Below are positions 1 through 6,222 of a stretch of DNA of 8,078 nucleotides, in pieces. This DNA comes from Armatimonadota bacterium (GTDB taxonomy: Bacteria > Armatimonadota > Armatimonadia > Armatimonadales > Armatimonadaceae). The stretch lies in assembly GCA_014380985.1 (NCBI GenBank), contig JACMIU010000632.1, positions 1-8,078 on the forward strand, read 5' to 3'. The notes beneath the pieces are model-generated. The model did not search any database. It saw only the letters and a program-made list of their open reading frames with translations, and was not told the origin of the DNA. Within the stretch, counting starts at the first letter, position 1. The number at the start of each line of letters is the position of its first letter. The position numbers and the translations under genes are program-made.

Positions 1-359
1 AAACTCATCGCCGAGCGCAGGGCGTTCATGGTGTCGGCAAGCGATTGTTTTTTAAGCGAAGCGCACACTTTCCAACTACCGGTGTGATAGCGGCTGGATA
101 CCGTGAGAGTCACTCCAGTTTGCTGGCTGATTTGCGCGAGCAGGTCGGCAATATAGATTTCGGAATCAACGACATCAACCACGCTTTTTTGTAGCCGATT
201 GTCGCTCCTCTTTTCCGCTTCGCCGAGTGTGCTGAAGATGGCAGGAGAACTCGCTTCGTTAGTAACCTTTGTAGGGGCTTGAGCAGAAACCAGTGATTGC
301 AAAGTAGCACCGGTCGTCGCAAGAAGCGCGACGCAAACAGACGCAGGAAACTTTCTCAT
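1..359 (-). CDS. Exported protein with secretin/STN-like segment (N-terminal part, cut by window edge)
   Basis: An open frame of 119 codons runs from an ATG at 357-359 off the left edge without a stop. The start is supported by a strong ribosome binding site (AAAGGGG, 367-373) seven bases upstream. Residues 1-28 form a signal peptide: a short basic start (MRK), a hydrophobic stretch (VCVALLATTGATLQSLV) and a likely cleavage after SAQA. After a polar linker, residues 66-118 contain EIYIADLLAQISQQTGVTLTVS, then a short gap, then VCASLKKQSLADTMNALRSAM. This layout (helix, strand with 'TG.TL.V', then a strand and 'SL.D.MNALR') resembles the small alpha/beta STN or secretin N-domains found at the start of secretins and TonB receptors. 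The rest of the protein is outside the window, so secretin, TonB receptor and unrelated periplasmic protein all remain possible. Transcription is probably separate from the hydrolase upstream, given the 110-base AT-richer gap. Confidence 0.6.
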   Translation of the reverse strand, partial: MRKFPASVCVALLATTGATLQSLVSAQAPTKVTNEASSPAIFSTLGEAEKRSDNRLQKSVVDVVDSEIYIADLLAQISQQTGVTLTVSSRYHTGSWKVCASLKKQSLADTMNALRSAMS

Positions 360-469
360 AAACAAACCCCTTTCATGTAAGGACGATTGAGAATGAAGGC
401 AATACGATTCAACAAATGGGCATTGCCTCTCTGTAAACATATAACGAATACGCTAATTTACCGCCACAT
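360..469 (-). promoter_or_regulatory. Intergenic gap with weak promoter candidate for the exported protein
   Basis: This is the longest non-coding stretch in the window and is visibly richer in A and T than the genes. Read on the minus strand it holds TTTACA (432-437), a five-of-six match to a -35 box, then TTGAAT (407-412), a four-of-six match to a -10 box, 19 bases apart, which is longer than ideal. The ribosome binding site AAAGGGG (367-373) follows. No hairpin with a T run was found after the glycoside hydrolase stop, so there is no clear terminator separating the two genes. Confidence 0.22.
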
Positions 470-1216
470 TCACGGTATTTTGTACGCGGCGGATTGATAT
501 ACCCGCACGTAGTTAACGAGATACTTTTGCGGAAACGCCGCGTCGTCAATGCCTTTCTGCCCGCCCCAGTCGCCGCCCACGGCTAAGTTCAGTAGCAGGT
601 AGCACCGTCCGTCAAACGCCCATTTGTCCGGCGTTGTGTACGGAAACGTCCAGTATTTTTTGCCGTCAATAAAGGCGTCAATTCGGTCGGGATGCCACTC
701 GACCGCGTACACGTGAAAATCGTCGCCGACTTTGGGTATCGTTATCGTGCCGCCGTCCGCCTGATGCTTCGCGCCGCTCGCGCCCCAGTGCATCGTGGCA
801 TGAACGATTCCGGGTTCGTGTCCGACGTGTTCCATGATGTCAATTTCACCGCAACGGGGCCAACCGACTACGCCGATGTTCTCGCCCATCATCCATATAG
901 CGGGCCACTGCCCCCGCGCTACCGGGATTTTCGCCCGAACTTCGATGCGCCCGTAGAGAAACGCCGTTTTGCCAAGCGTATTAACACTCGCCGATGTGTA
1001 CGCCGCGCCCTCGAAGGCTTCGCGCCGCGCTTCAATCACGAGGTTGCCGTTTTCGACGCGCACGTTCTCCTTGCGCTTCGTGTACGTTTGCGCCTCGTGA
1101 TTGCGAACCAGTCCGAGTTCGTAGCCCCACTTCTTCGGGTCGGGCGCACCGGTGTAATCGAACTCATCGTTCCAGATAAGTTTCCATTCTTGGGGAAACG
1201 GTTTTGCTTTTTGCAT
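470..1216 (-). CDS. Family 16 glycoside hydrolase (laminarinase/beta-glucanase type), no signal peptide
   Basis: 248 residues forming a complete GH16 beta-jelly-roll domain that would cleave beta-1,3 or mixed-linkage beta-glucans, or a related polysaccharide, with retention of configuration. Visible signatures: the N-terminal WKLIWNDEFD (11-20); NHEAQTYT (39-46), matching the usual NxExQ-YT substrate-cleft segment; QWPAIWMM (103-110); the catalytic EIDIME motif at 124-129 with nucleophile E124, D126 and acid/base E129 in the six-residue, Met-containing form typical of laminarinases; NLAVGGDWGG (210-219); and the C-terminal VNYVRVYQ (234-241). The domain begins almost at residue 1 and no signal peptide is present. 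An in-frame TAA lies 14 codons upstream with no alternative start between, so the leader is not simply missed. The only purine-rich box (AGGAGAAGGG) sits more than 20 bases before the ATG, so initiation may be weak or coupled to the gene 42 bases upstream. The exact substrate cannot be told from sequence. Confidence 0.93.
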   Translation of the reverse strand: MQKAKPFPQEWKLIWNDEFDYTGAPDPKKWGYELGLVRNHEAQTYTKRKENVRVENGNLVIEARREAFEGAAYTSASVNTLGKTAFLYGRIEVRAKIPVARGQWPAIWMMGENIGVVGWPRCGEIDIMEHVGHEPGIVHATMHWGASGAKHQADGGTITIPKVGDDFHVYAVEWHPDRIDAFIDGKKYWTFPYTTPDKWAFDGRCYLLLNLAVGGDWGGQKGIDDAAFPQKYLVNYVRVYQSAAYKIP

Positions 1217-1258
1217 TTTCTTATGTTCTTTCTGTGTTCGCCCTTCTCCTACCCGATA

Positions 1259-1963
1259 TTACATCGTCAAAACCGTTGTCACTAATTTGTAGCAGTAGCC
1301 GTCCGTGTGCGGTTCGCCCAAACTGCGCACGAGGTACGGCATCACACCGGGCGCGATACCGACTTCGACGGGCGAATAGGAACCGATATTGAACGTCCGC
1401 AGACGCTTCTTGGAAACGGGGGCGTTGAGCGGGAGCTCGTAAATCGCGCCGCCGATGAAAAACCAAACGCGGAAACCAAGTCGAGGCGGTTCGCCGTGGC
1501 GCGGCGTCCCGGCGGCGACTTGAAAGCGAACCGCGCCGGGACGAACCAGCGCAGGCGACGAAGCACTTTTACGGAGCGTGACCGCCGACGATAGCACCCG
1601 CTTCGCCGTGCAACCGAACAGTTGTGGCTCGCAAACGCGCACTGATTCCAGCGTTTGTAGCACCGCTTCATCGGGTGCTGCGGGGCGTTCCACCAGTCGC
1701 CACGGCGCGGCAGCGACCAGCCGGTCTTCGGGATGGTATGCCTTGTGCGGCGCGGCACTACGCAGGGGAATGTCCAGAATATCCCACAGGGCGGGGTTGG
1801 ACAGGTCGGGAAGCCGGTACTGCGCCGGGTACAGTTCGCCGGTCGCGCCCGTTCCGACCGGGCGAAGCCACTGCCCGCACCTGTCGTCTATGCGAATCCC
1901 GGCGACCAACGCCCGTATATTTTCCGAAAACGCCAAACAAACCATTCGTGCCGTTTCCGCCAC
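1259..1963 (-). CDS. Dual-OB (DuOB) domain protein, function unknown
   Basis: 234 residues from a GTG start with a good Shine-Dalgarno box (AGGGGG, 1970-1975) six bases upstream. The purM stop codon is only 12 bases before the start, so the two are probably cotranscribed. I recognise the pattern of the dual OB-fold (DuOB) family at both ends. The N-terminal half has MVCLAFSENIRALVAGIRI (7-25), GQWLRPVG (30-37), GELY (42-45), LWDILDIPL (59-67) and PHKAYHPEDRLV (72-83). The C-terminal half ends with LVRSLGEP (211-218) and GYCYKLVTTVL (222-232). Family members usually carry 'C-IAG', 'W-RPV', 'LDI--IPL', 'H--E--L' and 'SLGEP-NGYCYKL' at these places. OB folds typically bind nucleic acids or nucleotides, but no catalytic residues are evident and the biological role is not known to me. 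The assignment rests on remembered family patterns, not on a search. No signal peptide or membrane segment is present, so it is cytoplasmic. Confidence 0.72.
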   Translation of the reverse strand: MAETARMVCLAFSENIRALVAGIRIDDRCGQWLRPVGTGATGELYPAQYRLPDLSNPALWDILDIPLRSAAPHKAYHPEDRLVAAAPWRLVERPAAPDEAVLQTLESVRVCEPQLFGCTAKRVLSSAVTLRKSASSPALVRPGAVRFQVAAGTPRHGEPPRLGFRVWFFIGGAIYELPLNAPVSKKRLRTFNIGSYSPVEVGIAPGVMPYLVRSLGEPHTDGYCYKLVTTVLTM

Positions 1964-1975
1964 CTTTCGCCCCCT

Positions 1976-3022
1976 TTAGACGATTTGTACCTCGTGTCCG
2001 CCGCGCACCACTTCGCCGAGAAGCACCGCCGATTCGCCGGAAGCGTTCAGCGCGTCGGTGATTGCCACCGCTTGTTCGCGGGGTGTGATCAGCACCATAC
2101 CGATTCCCATGTTGAACGTTCGGTACATCTCGTGCGCGGGAACATTGCCGACGGTCTGAATGTAGGAGAACACGGCGGGCGGGTTCCACATTCGCCGCTC
2201 CACGACAACGCCGGTTCCGGCGGGAAGCACACGAGGAATGTTGTCGTAGAAGCCGCCCCCGGTGATATGCGCCATCGCGTGAATATCGAACGAGTCGAGG
2301 AGGGGCAGGATCGCGGGCGCGTAGCAACGGTGCGGCGTCAATAATTCTTCGCCGAGGGTGCGCCCGAACTCCGGGATATGTGAATCCACCGACAACTTGC
2401 CTTTTTCCATTAGCACGTGCCGGGCGAGCGAATGGCCGTTGGTGTGCAGACCGTCCGATGCCAACCCGATTAGCACGTCGCCAACCGCGACTTTCGAGCC
2501 GTCCACGATGCGCGACCGCTCCACCAAACCGACGATGCACCCGGCTAAATCGTACTCGCCATCGGCGTACATTCCCGGCATTTCGGCGGTTTCGCCGCCA
2601 ATCAGGGCGCATCCCACGGCGCGGCAACCGGTCGCCATGCCTTTGACGACATCGGCGGCAACCTGCGGCGACAGTTTGCCCGTGCCGAAGTAATCGAGGA
2701 AGAACAGGGGCCGCGCTCCCTGCACCAGAATATCGTTCACACAGTGCCACACCAGATCGCGTCCCACGGTATCATGAATCCCGGTCAGCACAGCAATTTT
2801 GAGTTTCGTTCCCACGCCGTCAATCGAGGATACCAAAACCGGATCGTCACACGCCGACTTATCGAATGCGAACATCGCGCCGAAACTACCGACATCCGCC
2901 AGCACGTTCGGTGTAAACGTCGAGCGGATGTGCGCTTTCATGCGGTGGACGGCTTCATTTCCGGCGTTTATCGAAACGCCCGCGTCGGCATACGTGGTCG
3001 GGGTTGGCTCTAAATCAGTCAT
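1976..3022 (-). CDS. purM: Phosphoribosylformylglycinamidine cyclo-ligase (AIR synthetase)
   Basis: 348 residues, the normal length of bacterial PurM. It performs the ATP-dependent ring closure of FGAM to aminoimidazole ribonucleotide, step five of purine synthesis, in the cytoplasm as a homodimer. Diagnostic segments in order: YADAGVSI (11-18), SSIDGVGTKLKIA (65-77), HDTVGRDLVWHCVNDILVQGA (83-103), GGETAEMPGMY (142-152), LASDGLHTNGHSLAR (187-201), AHITGGG (251-257) and MYRTFNMGIGMVL (299-311). The ATG start gives an N-terminus (MTD...YADAGV) that lines up with other PurM proteins. There is no Shine-Dalgarno box. Instead a TACAAT box ends 9 bases before the ATG, suggesting a near-leaderless transcript from the divergent promoter described at 3032-3055. 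It is followed after 12 bases by the DuOB gene. No other purine gene is in the window, and no PurR-type or riboswitch element was seen in the short upstream gap. Confidence 0.97.
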   Translation of the reverse strand: MTDLEPTPTTYADAGVSINAGNEAVHRMKAHIRSTFTPNVLADVGSFGAMFAFDKSACDDPVLVSSIDGVGTKLKIAVLTGIHDTVGRDLVWHCVNDILVQGARPLFFLDYFGTGKLSPQVAADVVKGMATGCRAVGCALIGGETAEMPGMYADGEYDLAGCIVGLVERSRIVDGSKVAVGDVLIGLASDGLHTNGHSLARHVLMEKGKLSVDSHIPEFGRTLGEELLTPHRCYAPAILPLLDSFDIHAMAHITGGGFYDNIPRVLPAGTGVVVERRMWNPPAVFSYIQTVGNVPAHEMYRTFNMGIGMVLITPREQAVAITDALNASGESAVLLGEVVRGGHEVQIV

Positions 3023-3031
3023 AACGCGCTC

Positions 3032-3055
3032 ATTGTACCGCGCCTATGGTACAAT
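3032..3055. promoter_or_regulatory. Palindromic divergent promoter for purM and the GT9 operon
   Basis: A perfect 8-base inverted repeat, ATTGTACC (3032-3039) and GGTACAAT (3048-3055), is separated by 8 bases. Each arm contains TACAAT, a good -10 hexamer, reading outward. On the plus strand it is preceded by TGG (3047-3049), an extended -10, and ends 8 bases before a GTG at 3064. On the minus strand it ends 9 bases before the purM ATG at 3022. Typical spacing would put transcription starts near 3062 and 3025, giving leaders of about 2-3 bases. No convincing -35 box is visible on either strand; TTGCCC on the minus strand is 19 bases from its -10. The overlap means that the two promoters probably exclude each other or are co-repressed by a dimeric protein at the palindrome. 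This is inferred from motif geometry only. Confidence 0.5.
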
Positions 3056-3063
3056 CGGGCAAC

Positions 3064-4074
3064 GTGGCTAACCCGACCGCTTCGCGCCTTCTTCTTGTCA
3101 AACTGTCATCGCTCGGCGACGTAGTTCATGCTTTGCCGCTTCTACAGGCGTTGCGGGCGGGTCTCGCTCCCGACGCCGTGATTGCTTGGGCGGTGGCAAA
3201 ACCGTTCGCGCCACTCCTCGAAAATAATCCGCATCTATCTTGGACGCACGTTTTACCGTCGAAAAGGGCGGCAGACGTTTGGAAGTTCGGGCAGGAACTG
3301 CGCTCACACGGATACGAAACCGCGTTTGACGCGCAGGGGCTTTTCGTGTCCGGCGCGGTGACGGCACTTTCCGGCGCGGCACGGCGTGTCGGCTTCGACG
3401 GCAACCGCGAAGGGAACGCCTTGTTCATGACGGATGCGGTAGTTCCGAGTGGCGAACGTTTCCACGTTGTTCAACGGTTGTTAGGGTTTTGCGACACGCT
3501 GGACATCCCGCGTCCGGCACGAATCGAACCGCAAACGTATTTGACAACGACCGACGTTTCCGCGCTTCTCGCACCGCTTGCGGGCGGTGACGCGCCGGTA
3601 GTCGGTTGCGTGATCGGGGCGTCCGTCGCCAATAAATCGTGGACAATTGAGCGTTGGCAACTGTGTTTGCGACTGATGGGCGAAGCGGGTTGTCGCCCGG
3701 TGCTTCTCGGCGCGGCAAGCGATGCAACAAGCGGAGACGCACTCGCGGCAAGCGGGGCATTGAATCTTGTCGGCAAAACGTCACTTCCCGAACTCGCGTC
3801 GGTGCTGGCGAAATGCGCCGTGGTCATCGGGCCCGATTCCGGCGCGACGCATTTAGCGGTCGCCGTGGGAACGCCCGTGGTCGGCTTGTACGGCGTCACC
3901 GACCCGGCGAAAACTGGCGTGCTTTGGGGAAGTGGTCCCGCCATGGTACTGGACTATGCCGAAACCGACGCGCCGCCCGCAACGCGCCGCGCCCGCCACC
4001 CGACTCTGACAGACGCCCTCGCCCGTATCCCCGCGCAAGCCGTCGCCGACGCCGCGCTTCGCCTGATAAGATAA
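3064..4074 (+). CDS. GT9 glycosyltransferase, heptosyltransferase I (WaaC)-like
   Basis: A GT-B fold transferase expected to move a heptose (or related sugar) from an ADP-sugar to the inner core of lipopolysaccharide on the cytoplasmic face of the inner membrane. Counting from the upstream ATG at 3046 it has 342 residues; from the preferred GTG at 3064 it has 336. In the longer numbering: KLSSLGDVVHALP (19-31) with the catalytic-base aspartate D25 (Asp13 of E. coli WaaC); FDAQGL (94-99), a WaaC-type signature; NKSW (196-199) with the active-site lysine K197; and IGPDSGATHLA (261-271), the sugar-nucleotide-binding loop, followed by GTPVVGLYGVTDP. The GTG is preferred because the ATG at 3046 lies inside the predicted -10 region, has no ribosome binding site, and adds residues before the conserved first strand. 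The WaaC assignment is by resemblance; acceptor and donor are inferred. The next gene starts 6 bases after the stop. Confidence 0.9.
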   Translation: MANPTASRLLLVKLSSLGDVVHALPLLQALRAGLAPDAVIAWAVAKPFAPLLENNPHLSWTHVLPSKRAADVWKFGQELRSHGYETAFDAQGLFVSGAVTALSGAARRVGFDGNREGNALFMTDAVVPSGERFHVVQRLLGFCDTLDIPRPARIEPQTYLTTTDVSALLAPLAGGDAPVVGCVIGASVANKSWTIERWQLCLRLMGEAGCRPVLLGAASDATSGDALAASGALNLVGKTSLPELASVLAKCAVVIGPDSGATHLAVAVGTPVVGLYGVTDPAKTGVLWGSGPAMVLDYAETDAPPATRRARHPTLTDALARIPAQAVADAALRLIR

Positions 4075-4080
4075 GAGGGC

Positions 4081-6222
4081 ATGAATCTTTTAGCCGTGAA
4101 CCTGAACTATCTCGGCGACGCGCTTTTCACGACGCCCGCGTTGTCCGCGCTTCGCGCCCGGTTTCCGGGCGTCCGCATGGACGTGCTTGCCGGGGAACGC
4201 GCCGCCGCGATGCTTGATGGCGACCCGGCAATTTCTCGTTTACTACTTCGTCCACCGCACCGGGGTATGGAACGCGCCACGGTGTTGCGGCGAACGCTCG
4301 CCGAGGGAGACTACGACGCCGTGGTGCTGTTTCAAAGCACGTTGTCGAACGCCTTGCTAACCTATCTGCGCCGGGTTCCGGTGCGCGTTGGGTTCGCACA
4401 AGACGGTTGCGGGCCGTTTCTGACGCACCCGGTGGTGGAACGCGGCGTTGGCGAGCATATCGTGGATGCGTATGTGCGCCTCGCCGAAGCGTTGACCGGG
4501 GAGCAAATCGCCGCACAAGCCGCCTCCGAAGGTTTGCGAATCACGGTGGCGGAGGAGGATGCCCGTTTCGCCGAAGCATTTCTTAAGGACGTTTGTGCCG
4601 GGGGCGAACCGGTCATCGGCTTGGTGATTGGCGCGACGCGCCCGCAAAAACGCTGGTTCGAGGAGTATTTCGCCCGCCTCGCCGACTTGCTACATACCCG
4701 GCTTGGGGCGTCGGTTTTGCTGTTAGGCGGGCCCGATGAAACCGCGTCCGCCGCCCGAATCGCTCGAATGTGCCGCGTCGCCACGCTTCATTCGGCGATT
4801 GGCAAAACCACCGAGAAACAGTTGGCGGCGATTTCGGCGCGACTTTCCGCCATTGTTTCCGGCGATTCGGGGCCCCTTCATATCGCCACCGCCGTTCGTA
4901 CCCCCGTGGTCGCGCTGTTCGGCTCGACCGACCCCGCCGACACGGGCCCGTGGCAACCTGAGCACGGCGCAACGGTTCCCGCTATCACGCTGTATGACCG
5001 CCTCGGTTGCGCCCCGTGCCGCAAAAGCCCGACCTGTGGTGGCACGTTCGATTGTTTGTGGACACTGACGCCGGAGCGCGTTTTCGACGCGGTTTATGAG
5101 CTCGTTGGCGCGAACCGAATCGCCGTCAAGCCCGCGAAATATCAGGCACTGCCGGTAACAAACGACCTGCCGGAACTTGAGCCACGCCGGGTTGTAACGG
5201 CGAATGCTTTTTCGCCCGCATCGGTGCTGGTGATTACCAAGCATCACTTTATGGGCGACGCGATTGTCACCGTGCCGCTTCTTCGCGCCGTGCGGCAGAT
5301 TTGGGGCAACACGCGCCTTTCGGTGCTGACCGGCGCGGCGGCGGCAACGGTGCTGGAAGGTTGCCCCTATACGGACAAAATTATCGCCTACAACCCGAAG
5401 CAAGAGCGTGGGTACTTGCGACAAATCCGCTTTTTGCGCGAAGTGGAGGAACACGCGCCGGAAATGTGTTTGGTGGTAGACCGGTCGTTTCGCACGGCGG
5501 TTTTGGCGGCGGCGACCGGCGCACAGGTGCGGGCGGGTTTTGCCGTGGAATACCGCTCGCCGCTGTTGACGCACCCGGTCGGCTACAAACTGGATCGGCG
5601 CGAAATCGAATGCTGCCTTGATATTTTGCGCGTTTTGGTTGCCGACGCACCGGGAAGCGATTCGCGCTACGATCCCGCGCCCGAACTTTGGATAACGGGC
5701 GAGGAGCGACAGAGCGGTCGGACGATTCTACAGGACGTTGGTGCAAGCGGTTTCGACACGCTAATCGGCTTTCAGCCCGGCGCGACTTTCACGGTGAAGC
5801 AGTGGGACACGGCGCGGTTCGCGGCGGTCGCCGACGCTTTGACACGGGCAAACCCCGGCGCGGCAATCGTGCTGTTCGGTGGCAGGAATGAGATGGAAAC
5901 CGCGAAGCAGTTCCGCGAGTTGGTTTCGCCGAAAACGCCCGTGTTCGATTTGACCGGCACCACTTCGCTTCGGGAAACGATGGCGACGCTTTCTTATATG
6001 TCGTTATTCATCAGTAACGACACCGGCGTCGCGCATATCGCGGCGGGCTTGCGGGTTCCGTTGGTGACGCTGTTCGGGGCGACCATCGCGCACAAGTGGG
6101 GCAACTACGGCGCGTTCAACGCCGTGATTCGCGCCGATGATAGCGATTTAACGAACCTGTCGCCGGAGCAGGTGACGCTGGCGGCGACGCGAATCCTTGC
6201 GAAGGTGCGGCGCGAAGCGTGA
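4081..6222 (+). CDS. Tandem fusion of two GT9 (heptosyltransferase-family) glycosyltransferases
   Basis: 713 residues, about twice the usual length of 330-350, made of two complete GT9 units in one uninterrupted frame. Unit 1 (about 1-345): NLNYLGDALFTTPAL (7-21) with D13; PQKRW (188-192) with K190; SGDSGPLHIATAV (260-272); FGSTDPADTGP (280-290); then a cysteine set C310, C313, C319, C325 near its end. A linker rich in proline and charged residues (about 346-378) follows. Unit 2 (about 379-713): ITKHHFMGDAIVTVPLLRAV (385-404) with D393; VKQW (572-575) with K573; ISNDTGVAHIAAG (644-656); LVTLFGAT (661-668). Both units keep the aspartate and lysine needed in the family, so both may be active and could add two sugars in succession. 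Unit 2 lacks the cysteine set. The start follows AGAGGG unusually closely (one base). The stop overlaps the next start as GTGA. Donor and acceptor are not determined by sequence. Confidence 0.93.
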   Translation: MNLLAVNLNYLGDALFTTPALSALRARFPGVRMDVLAGERAAAMLDGDPAISRLLLRPPHRGMERATVLRRTLAEGDYDAVVLFQSTLSNALLTYLRRVPVRVGFAQDGCGPFLTHPVVERGVGEHIVDAYVRLAEALTGEQIAAQAASEGLRITVAEEDARFAEAFLKDVCAGGEPVIGLVIGATRPQKRWFEEYFARLADLLHTRLGASVLLLGGPDETASAARIARMCRVATLHSAIGKTTEKQLAAISARLSAIVSGDSGPLHIATAVRTPVVALFGSTDPADTGPWQPEHGATVPAITLYDRLGCAPCRKSPTCGGTFDCLWTLTPERVFDAVYELVGANRIAVKPAKYQALPVTNDLPELEPRRVVTANAFSPASVLVITKHHFMGDAIVTVPLLRAVRQIWGNTRLSVLTGAAAATVLEGCPYTDKIIAYNPKQERGYLRQIRFLREVEEHAPEMCLVVDRSFRTAVLAAATGAQVRAGFAVEYRSPLLTHPVGYKLDRREIECCLDILRVLVADAPGSDSRYDPAPELWITGEERQSGRTILQDVGASGFDTLIGFQPGATFTVKQWDTARFAAVADALTRANPGAAIVLFGGRNEMETAKQFRELVSPKTPVFDLTGTTSLRETMATLSYMSLFISNDTGVAHIAAGLRVPLVTLFGATIAHKWGNYGAFNAVIRADDSDLTNLSPEQVTLAATRILAKVRREA

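Noticed and set aside
110..322. Minus-strand open frame of 70 residues
   Set aside because: It lies inside the exported-protein gene in another frame, has no ribosome binding site, and reads as arginine- and lysine-rich low-quality protein. The longer frame with signal peptide and Shine-Dalgarno box is preferred.
360..469. Intrinsic terminator after the GH16 gene
   Set aside because: The only inverted repeat seen (GGCA-A-TGCC) is very short and has no T run after it.
692..1285. Plus-strand open frame of 197 residues
   Set aside because: It lies antisense to the GH16 gene, which has a complete catalytic motif. The translated protein shows no family features.
1758..2750. Minus-strand open frame of 330 residues
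   Set aside because: It covers purM in a shifted frame and is very rich in arginine and glycine, as expected from out-of-frame GC-rich coding DNA.
3046..3063. ATG at 3046 as start of the WaaC-like GT9 gene
   Set aside because: It falls within the predicted extended -10 element, has no ribosome binding site and adds six residues not needed by the fold. It stays possible if the promoter call is wrong.
3654..4217. Plus-strand open frame of 187 residues across the GT9 gene junction
   Set aside because: It overlaps two well-supported GT9 genes out of frame and is dominated by arginine.
4723..5574. Minus-strand open frame of 283 residues
   Set aside because: It lies antisense to the GT9 fusion, shows no recognisable motif and has the composition of a shadow frame.
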